A DNA stretch of 64,000 nt, from the NCBI GenBank assembly GCA_018907035.1, contig JACCIC010000001.1, positions 7,367,501 through 7,431,500 on the forward strand. Direction: 5' to 3'. Below are positions 51,851 to 63,826 of this stretch, in pieces (position 1 is the stretch's first letter; each line of letters begins with the position of its first letter). Source of the DNA: Sycobia sp. Sy_11 (taxonomy: Eukaryota > Arthropoda > Insecta > Hymenoptera > Epichrysomallidae). The position numbers and the translations under genes were made by a program. The notes under the pieces were generated by a model. It was given only the letters and a program-made list of their open reading frames with translations. It was not told the origin of the DNA and made no database searches.

Positions 51851-53420
51851 GTTCTCGGTGGGCAGGATTGACGTTTGAATGCGAATGAGCTCCAGTGGTA
51901 TTCGAAAAAATGAGCCTTTTTCTAAAGAAGAGTCTGGTGTTACTGTTTTTTTTCTTTTTGTATTTTATGGTAAGGGAGTGAGATTTCGATGATCTGGCAA
52001 TGTTGCGCCCATTATGAAATTTACTAGCGGCCGTTTCGAAAATAGGAGGACTATATGAAAATGGTGTACTAAAACTAAAAAAAAATATTAATATAACGTG
52101 TAAAGTCTCAATATCCAATTTCATTATATAAGAATCTAGTCACTTTTCAGTTGAAGATATTTGACAGTGCAGAGATTTTGGGTCAGGTTTTGAATAGAAA
52201 TAATTAAAAATATCAATACAAACGATGAAACACTGCATAATGAAATTGAAACAGTGTAATGACTGCAATATACTTTTATTAAAATTATCTTAAATTAATT
52301 ATTTTAAAATGTTTGTTTTAGTTTTCACGTGTGCTATTAAAGGTCTCTTTTACAGTCCATATCAAATTTAATAATCTACGAAAATAAAGTTCAAAAGTTA
52401 AGACGTTGAGCACATATTCACATTTGCATTTCCGTTATACTAATCTTCTATACATATAGCGTTTCATATTAAGCAGATTATCAAGATTTTACTGTCATAG
52501 TTGACGTATAAAATCTTTAATACCTGGCTTAAATATGAATTTATGGTCCATTCTATAATATTCGAATAATTTAATCCTGCAGTTTCATAATAATTTTATT
52601 ATAAAAAAGTACTATTTTGTGGTAGTCCAATAAATGAATGATAAATAATGGGATCAGAACATTGGAAGCTTTGAAAGTGTTGATACTTTTACTTCATTTA
52701 GTACCTATTCTATGTAAGATATCTATAATGTCTATCATCAGTAGCATCAGTAATTCTATATTTTTCAAAAATTCTATATTTTACAAATTCTTGCAAGTAT
52801 TTACGAAGTTTCATTTCTTATTCTGAGAAGTTTTTTTCTAAATGAACGATGGATTTTATGTTTTGAAATTTTTGAAAATTAATGTCGACATCAAATACAT
52901 TTAAAATAGACTCCTTACAGGTGTTTGTAGGATAAAAAAATTTTCTAAATATGAATTCATATTAGTAAACGACACTAATGTTTACAGTCATTGTATTGAA
53001 ACTATTGTATTTTATAATGCGAGTTAATCCTTCAGAGAATCGAATCCTGATGAAATCATTTTTCATAATTTAAACCTGCATTTAAAATTTATTTACAAAC
53101 TGGACATCAAATACATGCAATTATATTAGGAATCAAAATACACTGTACATCTTTCGATTTTCATTTAGTTTTAATTTATACTGTAATGATATCATTCGTG
53201 TAATTAATGTATCTGGACAAAATAATATAACGTTTCATATATGATCAAGCGAAAATAATGCCTGCATTCATATTTACTCATTATATACAAATGAATCTTT
53301 ATTGAACGTTATCCGGCAAAAATATTCATTAAAAATATTGCTTTAAGCGCATTTTCCCTGCCACCCAATAATAATTCATAATCTCCCAGGCTCCTTTATT
53401 AAGACATCAACCAAGTTTGA
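51851..53420. other. AT-rich non-coding desert
   Basis: No repeat, element or gene recognised. Confidence 0.5.
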
Positions 53421-53779
53421 GAAAGAATTCGTAATTCTCACCTCCACCTCTCCCCCTACGTTAATGCTTCTTTTCTTCCAAACAAGCAAAAAAAAAAATC
53501 AATAGTCGGGGTCGTTCGTCCGATGTATGCAAAGTAACCATGATAAACATCGCGCCCGTTAAAAGAAAAAGGAAGTCGATAACAACGACCAACGCGCTTT
53601 TCTCTTCTCGCCCCCCGCCCCTCTTCATCTTTCTCTATACACGTGTAATCATAGAAATTGCGACGGAACTCCAAGCTCCGATAGTAATCGTTCCCGAGAA
53701 AGTGAAAAAGGGGGAGAGGGGTGGAATGAGTGATAGAAGCAAGCTAAGAAGAGATGAGGAGGGGGAGAGAATCAGTACC

Positions 53780-53831
<52 letters not shown>

Positions 53832-54241
53832 GACATATCTCCCACGTCGTTTGAAGTGTGTGTATGCGCGCACGCGCGCGTATGTGTGTGTATGTGTGTC
53901 CATTGCGCCGGGGAATGGGAATACGTGACGATGAAAATGCAAAGTGCGCGGGGGGAGAAAAACGAGAAATAGGGAGTGTAGGCGCACACGCACGCGTCGG
54001 TAGGGGTGAGACGGATATGTAGGCGCGCACCTCCCCTCAAATGCCATTAAACTAAGGATTATCGGCGTAGCTATCGCTATGATTGCTTTACGGTTTCGAT
54101 TTGAACGCCTTGCAGCCTACGCCCCCCCCCCTCACACAGCATACATATAGAGGCATACACGGTTACGTATTTTTTTTCATTACCGGGCCATCTTGCACTT
54201 GCGCCATCGCCCGCCCCTCTCAAGGCTTAACTGATCTGGTG

Positions 54242-54299
<58 letters not shown>

Positions 54300-54650
54300 T
54301 CTCTTTACGCGGACACGACACGGGCGAGAGCAGCGAGGCTTCCTTTTCTCTCTCTCCCGCTCGATTTATAACCCGACTGTCTCCTCTCCCTTGGCCGTGC
54401 GCATAAACGTCTGGCTGACTTTGCTGCCTCCCCCCTCCTCACTCCATCTCTTTTGCTCGGCTTAGCTTTAATTGGAATATTTATAAAGGGTCGGTGAACG
54501 CGCGCGGGACTCTGCCCCCTCCCTCCTCTCTCTCTCTCTTTCTGTCCCTGCAACTCGGCGCGTACTTTTGGCCATCTTGCGGGTAATGACTTCTACTTTT
54601 GGAGGGAAAAGAAGGGATGGGCACGGGGGCTTGGCTTAGGAGTAATTCAA
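53421..54650. other. GC-richer block with (GA)n and (CT)n tracts
   Basis: (GA)n at 53784-53829 and (CT)n at 54246-54295 lie about 415 bases apart in opposite sense, so a single strand could fold back. Between them are a (TG)/(CG) alternating patch at about 53857-53900 and a C-run at about 54122-54130. No gene. Confidence 0.55.
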
Positions 54651-55348
54651 AATGGCCATACCGAATGATGAGGAATTTTTTTTCTCGTTTAGGGGCACTT
54701 TAATAAACGTTGCACTTGTTCTGGGACGACGAGGCACCGGGGAGAAAAAAATAAAATTGAGAAAACTGGAGAAAAGGGGGCATGAAATACTGTCTGGAAT
54801 AAACAAGCAAGGAAATGAAATATTGAAACTTAGCTTTTTAATAAAACGAATAATTGTTTACAATAATAAAACATTTACAATAATAATAACAAATATCTCT
54901 ATAAAGCTCATATATTTAAAAAAATTTACTGTTTATGTACTATTCACTCTTTTTTTAAATAACAAAATTAACATCTCTGTAATAAGTTCAACAATTGTTG
55001 GATTGATTGAATAACGTGGAAAAGAACGCATACGTTTGAAAGATAAATCCGACGCTAGTAATAGGGCTATGTTCCTGGTTATGCAATATACTACCTTACT
55101 GGGACCTTTGCAATCTGAAGGTACCTTACACGTAAACTTCGAAAATTGAAACGAAGTGTTCCTGTTCTGGCCGTGAAAATGGATAAACTAGAAGCAACTT
55201 TTACATTCATGAATGTATGAATGTTGTAGTTTAAGAATATCTATATGTATATAATCTCGAATTCGTTTACCTCTTTAATCTCCAAATAATAGAAGAACTG
55301 GTAATTAATGTGAATGTTTCTAGTTAAATGAATAATTTGTTTTATGTT
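54651..55348. other. AT-rich spacer
   Basis: A 120-codon ORF at 54652-55014 is Lys/Ile/Asn-rich and matches no family. I treat it as chance. Confidence 0.4.
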
Positions 55349-55680
55349 AAATTAATAAATATTTTTATTGGTATTTATACTATAATATATGGTAATAATA
55401 TAACGCCAGTCAGACTATTCTTGCTTATAATCATCCCCCAAAGAATCTGATATAGAAATTACTACTAAAAATAAAATTAAATTAGTTTAAAAATGAAAAA
55501 AAAACAATAATAAAATAATAAAAATAAACTAATTCTATGTTAGTAAAGGTCAACCTGACCGCCCCTACCATATTTAATTATCATTTACCTTAGATCTGCG
55601 ACGTTTCGAACCGCTACGGTTCATCTTCCTCGTAAGATATTTTATACCCGAGTAAAACGGGGATGGTAAGTCTTGTGCGG
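55349..55680 (-). mobile_element. Relic of the same Penelope-like element family, opposite orientation
   Basis: Starts with AAATTAATAAATATTTTTAT, as the 42-kb element does. It then carries a diverged GCCAGTCAGACTATTC, a CATCCCCCAAAGAATCTGA segment (the relative of CACCCCCGTAGGCTAATCTGA), an A-rich run, and TATGTTAGTAAAGGTCAAC. Next come a degenerate hammerhead (55597-55632) and the ACCATCCCC/TATACC words seen upstream of the first copy's hammerhead. The orientation is the reverse of the first element. Only the 3' end remains, and the endonuclease was not found. Divergence is much higher than between the two repeats of the first copy, so this insertion is older. The right border is approximate. 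Confidence 0.75.
55597..55632 (-). ncRNA. Degenerate hammerhead motif of the second Penelope-like copy
   Basis: On the complement strand the sequence carries GATGA, then GAACC-GTAGC-GGTTC (a perfect 5-bp hairpin sharing the CCGTAGC word with the first copy), then GAAACGTC. The CTGATGA box has become AAGATGA, and the stem overlaps the conserved GA, so the catalytic core is broken. It is most likely an inactive remnant. Confidence 0.6.
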
Positions 55681-56670
55681 AAAATAATAGATTTCCCCAC
55701 TAGTGTTGAACGATATTTTACATGATAACAGCCGAAAAATTATCCTAAAGATCTGATTTTGAAGTTAAAGTGATGTAAAAACGTTTTTATTAAAAAAAAT
55801 TCTTAATATATTTTGTTTAGGATGGTTAACATTAATTTATTGTCAAATATGTTTTAATAAAAAATTTATTATATGTTGTATTATTTATTATATTCGTAAC
55901 GTACCAATATTGTAGATTGTAACTATTCAAAGTAACGATACAAATCTGTATAACATTAACATAATTAAATCGATTGATAATCAAGCATATAAAATAGAGA
56001 GAAAGGCCAAGCTTTTAAATCTTATGAGATTATAAAAAGGGCAGAACTGTATCAAACATTGCAATCAATTTCTTTGTATCTTTATATTTACTCGTATAGG
56101 GAAAGTGAATCAATATTTCCAAGCTCCCTAGCGATGACTTTCAGAAAATATTAGTAGAGTACATCATTATTTTTTCCAAGTCTAGCAGGAACCATTTGAA
56201 TTACGCCATCAAAACAGACACACAATAAAGATACTGTCCTTTGATAAATAAATTCCATATATTTTCAAAACATTTCACGCTGATCTAAGCTGAGTGTATA
56301 GAAATGCGTGAATTTTGAACTGAGAATAATTTCTGCGATCAATCTATTATTAAAAATTTTTATGAATTTTATATTTCCATTTTTGATCCCGCTTGATATG
56401 TCTCAAATATAATTTTCTTCCATATTTCGAGAGTGGGGGAAGGGGAATCTCGGTTGGCAACATGGCGCGCGCACGGGGGCATGTAATAACTGTTAGTAAC
56501 TGATATTGGCAAAATAGCCTGGAGGCGTGCTCGTCGGTTACCGAATGCAAAAGCGACTGTCGCGCATAAGCTTAAAATATATCGTTTTTAAATTACGAAA
56601 CATCTGTTTATATTAATGCTGTTAGAGCCGGAGAATGAATAGAGTTCATCTTGTTTTGTTGTACTTGATG

Positions 56671-56730
<60 letters not shown>

Positions 56731-58080
56731 CATCTGTCCCTTACACTTTAATATATAATAAACTAAAACTAAACTACATAGACATCGAATTTACATACAA
56801 TTGGCGTATGAAATTTAAATTGATGGTTGTCAAGTAAATTAAATACTACCTATTATGGCTGTATATAATATTTTTAAAAAATTCAGACACGATGATTATA
56901 GTTTTAACCCCTTGAGTGATAACTTCTTTGTAGCCGCGAAAAAGTCGAAATTTTATAACTATTTACGCTAGTATGAAAAAAGCAATTGAATTTCTTATTG
57001 AAGAGGATTTATTACGTATATACTGATCTATGACAACTTTTTTAGAATTTGCATAAAAATAATCTTAAATAAGTAAAGAGATTTTTTAAAATTTATGAAT
57101 CCTGGTTTAAAAAGTCAACATAGATTATGAAATTGTGTATTAATTGTAGCTGTAGATTTTTTAAAATTAAATTTTTCTAGAAATTCTTCACTTTTGCAGA
57201 TAATCAAAGTTTCGCAATTACAAATATAAATCGGAAGTTATGTATAACAAAAAAGTTTACGTTCTATAATAATTTAGTTGCTTAATTTTCATAAAGATTG
57301 TATTTGGCAGATTATTATTAAAATAAATTATTAGAATAAATACAAGCACTTGTGTTGAAATAACTTGTTTTCATTGGTTGAAAGAATAGGTTTTGGATAG
57401 ATCCCTATACAGTTTTATAGCCTATACTGCCTTTAGGAGCACGGAAAACGTAGAATTCTTGCACTATGAAAAAAGTTATTGCTACTTGATATTTCTGAAA
57501 TCTTTATTTTATTATATAGAATGAATCGTATATTTTTTGGATGTAATGAAAGCATTCTGTTAGTCCAAAAAAAACTCAAATTTTCAAAAACCTACTGAGT
57601 AGCGGTACTTCTTAATCTCTTAAATAAAGTTTTTTTCTTCTAAATGTACTGAAATCTTATTCCGAAAAAACATTTTGGTTTTTATGATAATTCAATCCAC
57701 ATAAGTTCTTCCAGATATTTTATATCAAAATATAAAAATCAATAATTTCGCATAAAGAACCCATCAGGCTTATACTTCGTTATTGAAAATATTTTGTATT
57801 TTGGTCGTCCTCACATATGTAATTCGAAAATAGAAATTAACGGTATTGAAAATTACGTTTTATCAAATCTTTTTGAAACAATATTGATAAAAGAATATTG
57901 ATAAAAGAATATTTGATACAGTAATTCGTACATATATAAACAAATTTTTTTATGGATTCATATAGAAAATTGTTAAATAGCGTTTTGACACGTTTATAAA
58001 TTACAAAAAAGTATCCTTCTACTATCGATCAGGGAGAGAAAAATGTATCTCGCTTATCTGTACATAAGTTCGAATAAAAG
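55681..58080. other. AT-rich desert with one palindromic (TA)n tract
   Basis: Only notable feature: a (TA)n tract at 56672-56729 flanked by GATGC on the left and GCATC on the right. No gene recognised. Confidence 0.5.
56667..56733. repeat. (TA)n microsatellite bounded by inverted GATGC/GCATC
   Basis: About 29 TA units make a fully self-complementary run. The flanking five bases are also inverted repeats, so the whole 67-base segment is a near-perfect palindrome. Confidence 0.9.
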
Positions 58081-58132
58081 TTAATATGGTCTGGCATAAA
58101 GAAATAGCAATGAATTATCGTAATCGGCGATG

Positions 58133-58185
<53 letters not shown>

Positions 58186-58440
58186 AGTATCGAAGTATAT
58201 TGTGTTGTTATTCAGCGAAAATATCGATTCGAGCGTTTATGAGGAGGGAGTTGCGCGGCGCACGACCTCTCCTCGCTCTCGCAACTCTCTCGCAGTTATA
58301 GATTCTTTCGCGAATAATATAAATTAGCCCGTCGAAGTATATGGTATTATGGCAATTCAGCGGCTAACCATCATCGGGCGAGACGTTGTAACGATATGAC
58401 AAAATTGCACGCTGCTCGTCCCGCAGTTCCACTCCCTTTC

Positions 58441-58504
<64 letters not shown>

Positions 58505-58520
58505 TGACTATATTGCATGT
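58081..58520. repeat. Two long (TA)n tracts
   Basis: (TA)n of about 24 units at 58134-58182 and about 29 units at 58443-58501. The 260 bases between them are GC-balanced, unique and not recognisably coding. Confidence 0.95.
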
Positions 58521-60340
58521 ATAGCCAGCAATTATAGAAGGCCTACCCAACATATTATACGGTTTTTTACTATATATTTTATGCATATATACTATATAGT
58601 CTTGAACAATAGCACCGTGTATATAGCTGCCAGGAGTTATTGCACATTAACTGATAATATTATACGTATATAGTTTTTCTATATAAATAATAAAAAATAT
58701 GTGTCTATATAGATTCGGCAAATATTATAATATCACAATATTTAATGCCGGACCTATACTGGCTGCTTAAAGGAAAATGAGCACTTTGGCGTGATTTCGA
58801 TTTTTTTTTAATCAATAGGGCTATAAATATGGTTAAAGTATTTTATTTAATACAACGTAAAAACTTTGAAACTTTATTTAATATGATAATTATAGATGAA
58901 ATTCGCCTTCATTAAAGATGAAAATTTACCTTTTACGATAAAGTGATGCACGAAGGTGACTATTATTATATGAGCTTTATATATACTATAAAGAGAGTTT
59001 GTTATCTGACTTACTTTATTATTACAACTTTTCTTTAATATAGGAAATTTTAAAATAGTCTCTTCATTAAATATTTTACTTCGGAAATTTATTATTATTA
59101 CGAACGATCCATCATCATCAAAAGCTTCTTTTGCACTTTTCCATTAACATTAATATCATGGAGCAGCGAATTTGTTGATTTAATATTGCTTTACGTTTAA
59201 CTTTTTATTTAAATTTATGTACAAGGACGACAGGTAATATTGACATATAGTTCATAGTGGAAATGAAGAAATCAAGTATAGGTATTTCTTTTCTAAACTA
59301 ACAAATATTTATAGATATGTTGAAATCAGTTTCATATTAACAATAAAAATCTTTTTTCAGTATTAAATAAACATCTAATCAAGATATATGAATAAGACCA
59401 ACGTTAAACATTTCTAGAGTAATGCATAACCGAACCAAAATAGGTCCATTTGAATTTTTATGAGTAGCCACCCACATTAATATTACAAAAAATATAGTTT
59501 TTAAAGATAACGACATAATAATTGTATATAATAAAATTTCTATAACATTATAAAAAAAAAAACTAGATTTTTCGGTATAGTTTTTACGATTCTTTGAGAG
59601 CTCGGGTAAATGAAGTATATTCAATTACAAGATGGGTGTTCTTATAGAAAAAGTACGTTATAAAAATTGTGGAATAAATCAATCAATTTTGTTTTTATTA
59701 TTCTTTGAAATATAACAGATTTTTATGTTGTTATAAAAAGTCTATAAAATTATATATAACATTATTATATTGCGATTTTTAAAATCTACTTTAAAGAATA
59801 TTAAGCAGTAAAGTTGATTGATTTCTTCCAGGAGTTTTTAGAATACTTTATCCAAGGATAACAGCATTCTATTTCGGGTTTATTCGTTCACAAATTCTAT
59901 CAATTTATATGTCTTCTATCAATCGAGAAATTTGCATAGATTTGTGGATAATTTATAACTTATAAATATCGAACTAATCACTTAGCAATAAATGTTTTTG
60001 CCGACCATTAGAAACAATGTGTAATTCTTATTATTTAATATACTTAATAACGTACTATAAAAACCACTGAACGATCGCCTCACATAATTCTTACGTCCCC
60101 ATTTAATATAGAGCAGAACTCTTATTGTCTTGTTTACAAAGTTGAAGAACTGAAACTTTTTGGCAGGTGGGTGGAGGGGTTCATCAAATCAAAAAAAATG
60201 TTCCTCTAATTATATATTTCAATATATTAGAGAAATTGGACTCAGCATATATCTAAATTAAACAGAGAAATATCTTGTTTAAACACAAAAACCTTCTTCC
60301 GTAAAAGTCGAAAAAGCCTGAAATAGAAGGGGGGGAAGGA
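58521..60340. other. AT-rich non-coding desert
   Basis: No repeat or element recognised. An 81-codon complement-strand ORF at 59379-59624 is hydrophobic, and I could not assign it. Confidence 0.45.
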
Positions 60341-60625
60341 CAGACTGAGTAATGTTGAAGTCCTAAACAAGTTTGAACCGTTCCGCTCCGCTGGCCATCC
60401 GCAGAACCAGCAGCAACCCCTTGGTATATAACGATTCCTCTCCTCCCTGCAAGAGCTCGCGCCGGTCGGTCGTAAATTCCCGAATCATACCATCCAGTCG
60501 GAGCGAAACGCATATCCATCTCTCTTTCTCTCTCTCACTCTCTCCATATATAAATTTATATAATATGTCTCTCTCCCGCGCGCACGGCATTAATATTATC
60601 GATTTCGTCTTCGAGAGGGGACTTT

Positions 60626-60684
<59 letters not shown>

Positions 60685-61070
60685 CGTAACGTAACGTGTA
60701 TATATATAACGTAACACGTACGACCAAAAAGTTGAAGTGCGTGAGCAAGCGAAAATCGATGACGCGTGAAGAGAGAGCGCAACTGCGCCACGGCGCGGCG
60801 CGGCGGCGACTCGACGGTGCGAACAGACCCCGCAATGAATTACCGCTAATTCCCAAGATTAATAATTTCACGAGTCACATGAAGTCCCTCTCTGGGTACG
60901 GATGGGAGAGAGAGGAGAGAGAGAGAGAGAGGAACAGAGACAGAGAAAGGGAGTAGGAGAAAGGAAAAAAGGGGTCACCCAACCCACCCGCCCCCCGTTC
61001 TTTTTTCACACCCTCCTGCGAAGAGCAGTGGGAAAGAGGCGGTATACGAAGGTGTGTATATATATTACAA

Positions 61071-61117
<47 letters not shown>

Positions 61118-61124
61118 TGCCATA

Positions 61125-61208
<84 letters not shown>

Positions 61209-61500
61209 CGCTCTCTCTCTCTTTTTAGGGAGCAATGAATTTGAATATTGTGGTGCGCGCGTGCTTTTCTGCTTCTACATAACGGGCTGTCAAGCGATTA
61301 TGTTTATTGGTGGTAAGGTTGTGGTTTTCTCCATATAATACGATGCTAATGCCCCCTCCCCACTGCAGTGACGCGGTAATATTTGCCGCTCCATCTTCGT
61401 TATCTGAGTTTAATCGAAACGAGCGCGCATGTTTTAATAATTAGGAGCTGCGTGAAAACTCCATTTTTGATTATAGGCGGGGGCTGCAGGTTGCTCCGTT
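60341..61500. other. GC-richer block with (TA)n and (CT)n tracts
   Basis: Contains (TA)n at 60629-60682 followed by ACGTA repeats (60682-60720), (TA)n at 61074-61112 and a (CT)n tract at 61127-61222. No supported gene. Confidence 0.55.
61074..61222. repeat. (TA)n followed by a 96-base (CT)n tract
   Basis: About 19 TA units, a 14-base unique spacer, then about 48 dinucleotides of (CT)n with minor interruptions at the 3' end. This is the longest pyrimidine tract in the window. Confidence 0.95.
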
Positions 61501-62076
61501 AATTACTATAAAGAACAATGTTATATTGATTTTCTGTATACAGAAAGAAATTTGGAATAGTAGATATTGTACGACACAGTAAATTCATTCGATCACGGTT
61601 CGTATAAAAGTTTATAATTTTGGCTGGTGAATGGTAAATTTTTGAAATAATATAACTTAGAAAATTTCCTATAGAGAAAGCACGGTAATTTTGGTAGATT
61701 TTCTCAGCCTGTATTCAAAATAATTCGTTTCCGTGATATATTAATTTTCCAAAATGGAGATTCTGCTTTACGCAATCTTTGTTTAGAAAAATAAAATCTT
61801 GATTTAAATTTATCACTAGTCAAATTATCTACATTCCAGTAGTCTGATTTCAAATATAGTCATGGTCGTCTCGATTTTAAATAAATCTAAAATTGAAACG
61901 GAATGTGTGTGACTGTAGGGAAGCTTTTTATAGAAGGTTTCGGGATTTGTATTTATTAAAGCTAGTTTCACTATTCCAATAAAAAAACTTGCCTTTGTTA
62001 TGTCACTGAATATCTCCAAGGGTCTTTCTTGAAGAAACAAAATATTAAAATATTTCATACAATAAAAATTTTAAAA

Positions 62077-62078
<2 letters not shown>
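61501..62078. other. AT-rich non-coding stretch
   Basis: No feature recognised. Confidence 0.45.

Positions 62079-62146
<68 letters not shown>
62079..62146. repeat. (GT)n microsatellite, 34 uninterrupted units
   Basis: A perfect 68-base (GT)n run lies in AT-rich DNA. It is the only long pure (GT)n tract in the window. Alternating GT can adopt Z-DNA. Confidence 0.97.
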
Positions 62147-62152
<6 letters not shown>

Positions 62153-63060
62153 AATAAAAAGCGTCTAATAAAATCTTTTTGCCCAGATACTTTTTTATGT
62201 AACTCAATGTCAATAACAATAATTAAATGACCTACAACATAATTAAAAATTATATTTTAAATAGTTGATTCAACGAACTACAGGTCTATACGAGGCTCAA
62301 ATGTATTTTTCTCGTTATTCTTTTTATCTTGTCAGTAAAGGCTGTGCATTGAGTGCATCCCTCGTTCTGTTCCTAAAGATTTGGAAGAAGAAATCACCAG
62401 TTAAGGATATATCGCGGTTTAAAATGGGATAGTACGTGTTAAAAATAAAAATTCCTGATTTCGCTATTTGTAGATATTTTCTCCTTAAGAAGCCTATAAC
62501 AGTACAATTTAGGTAAAATGACGATTTGTAAATGTTTTTATGGACAATAAATAAATTTCTCGGTGTTTTTCACACACATAACGATTATAGTTTTGATGAT
62601 TTTTGATATTGTACTGTTCTAAGTGTTAATCTAAAGAAACTTGCTCCACAGTTGCACATATTTTTAGTTTTTTAGACGCTCACCTTTAACATACGAAGAT
62701 GTAAAATGTTAACGATTTATTTGCTATACCGTATTCATTTTACCAATATAATATAATAACATTAACATATTGTGTTATTTAAGATATTATTTTATGGCTC
62801 AGTATTATAAAGCTGCTAGAAACGTCGATGCATTTTAAATGTGTCTAGTATAAAAACCGTTACATGCAATATATTACTCAATTCCATCAGAGTCCTATAC
62901 GTATTATTTCTCATACAGAATCCTTAAACTTTCTATCAAAAAGTAAAACTTTTTAAAAGTCCATATTCTCTTCCAATCTATATCCTTTTTATCCAGCAAT
63001 AAGTAAAATAAAATGTATATTTAACGACCGTATTATTGCATATAAATCATCGTTTTCATC
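62147..63060. other. AT-rich non-coding stretch
   Basis: No feature recognised. It is probably intronic, because the exon at 63646 lies on the same strand about 0.6 kb to the right of this stretch. Confidence 0.45.
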
Positions 63061-63606
63061 ACCTTCCAGCAGTCTAAGCAGCGCGAAAATAACCCATACG
63101 CCCCTTTTATACGTCCCTTTGAAAAAGAATCCATTTCACTCCAGCGGTGCGTGCGCGCGGCTCGGCCGCGAACACCTCCCTCTACCCTCATTTATGTATG
63201 TACATATACATAGAAGAGAATACTGGCGTTGGCGGGGGTGGGTGTACGCGGATAAATCCCAGACAGTGCGTCGAGGCCCGAGGCGCGCACGGCACTGCAT
63301 TAATTCCGAAACAAGCGGCTGGCGACCTCCCCCCTCCCCTACCTCCGTCCCTTTACCTAGCATCAAAAGACACCGCGAACTGCTATATCTATACATATAT
63401 AACGCACTGGAAAAGCACAGAAATATTATATAGAGAAAGAGAAAAAAGAGAGCCCGCGGCTAGATTAAATAAAACGTCGCGTCTCGCCGCTTCGGCTCTC
63501 TGGGAACATCATATATAGAAATGTATACATATATATTCGTTGCTACTCCATATAATTTATACATATATACGTATAAATCTAGAGAGAAATGTGTATTATT
63601 ACTATA
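63061..63606. other. 3' part of the intron preceding the Ig exon
   Basis: GC-richer up to about 63360, then AT-rich. ORFs at 63119-63433 and 63147-63518 lack domains and are not joined to the exon by any splice signal I can see. Confidence 0.6.
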
Positions 63607-63645
63607 TACTAAACGTTGACTTTTAATTTTTTTTTCTATGTGCAG
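63607..63645 (+). promoter_or_regulatory. Branch point, polypyrimidine tract and 3' splice site
   Basis: TACTAAAC (63607-63614) is a near-consensus branch-point sequence about 33 bases before the AG. A T-rich tract (63621-63637) and TGTGCAG (63639-63645) follow. Together they define the acceptor of the Ig exon. Confidence 0.85.
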
Positions 63646-63826
63646 CGACGGGACTGCAATTCAGCCACGAGCCCGACGACCTGATCGTGGAGCTGGGCAA
63701 GCCGGCCAGGCTCGACTGCCAGGCGCGCTTCGACGCCCAGCCCGGGGGATATCTGCAGGAGCTGCCGGTGATCACGTGGCGTACCGACGACGGGCAGCCG
63801 ATCAGCTTCATCGGGGATCGATATCG
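63646..63826 (+). CDS. Internal exon, N-terminal half of an Ig domain; probable DCC/neogenin/Frazzled-type netrin receptor
   Basis: This 181-base exon begins with two bases that complete a split codon (phase 1) and ends with two bases of the next (phase 2). Between them are 59 codons without a stop. The translation begins T-G-L-Q-F-S-H-E-P-D-D-L-I-V and continues to G-K-P-A-R-L-D-C-Q (the B-strand Cys, codon 24) and V-I-T-W-R (the core Trp, codon 44). It ends G-Q-P-I-S-F-I-G-D-R-Y. The pattern L-x-F-x-x-E-P-x-D followed by L-x-C and I-x-W-x-x-x-x-G is that of Ig domains of axon-guidance receptors, and resembles the first Ig domain of DCC/neogenin/Frazzled most. Those are membrane receptors for netrin. 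The Cys-Trp distance (20 residues) is longer than the usual 11-14. The second Cys and the rest of the domain must lie in the next exon, outside the window. Third codon positions are mostly G or C, unlike the flanks. Robo, protogenin or another Ig-superfamily receptor remains possible. Confidence 0.8.

Noticed and set aside
53047..53060. CTGATGA word considered as another hammerhead core
   Set aside because: No GAAA box or stem II partner follows at the right distance.
54652..55014. 120-codon ORF
   Set aside because: Lys/Ile/Asn-rich in AT-rich DNA, with no recognisable domain.
59379..59624. Hydrophobic complement-strand ORF considered as a mitochondrial insertion
   Set aside because: No convincing match to any mitochondrial protein and no neighbouring mitochondrial sequence.
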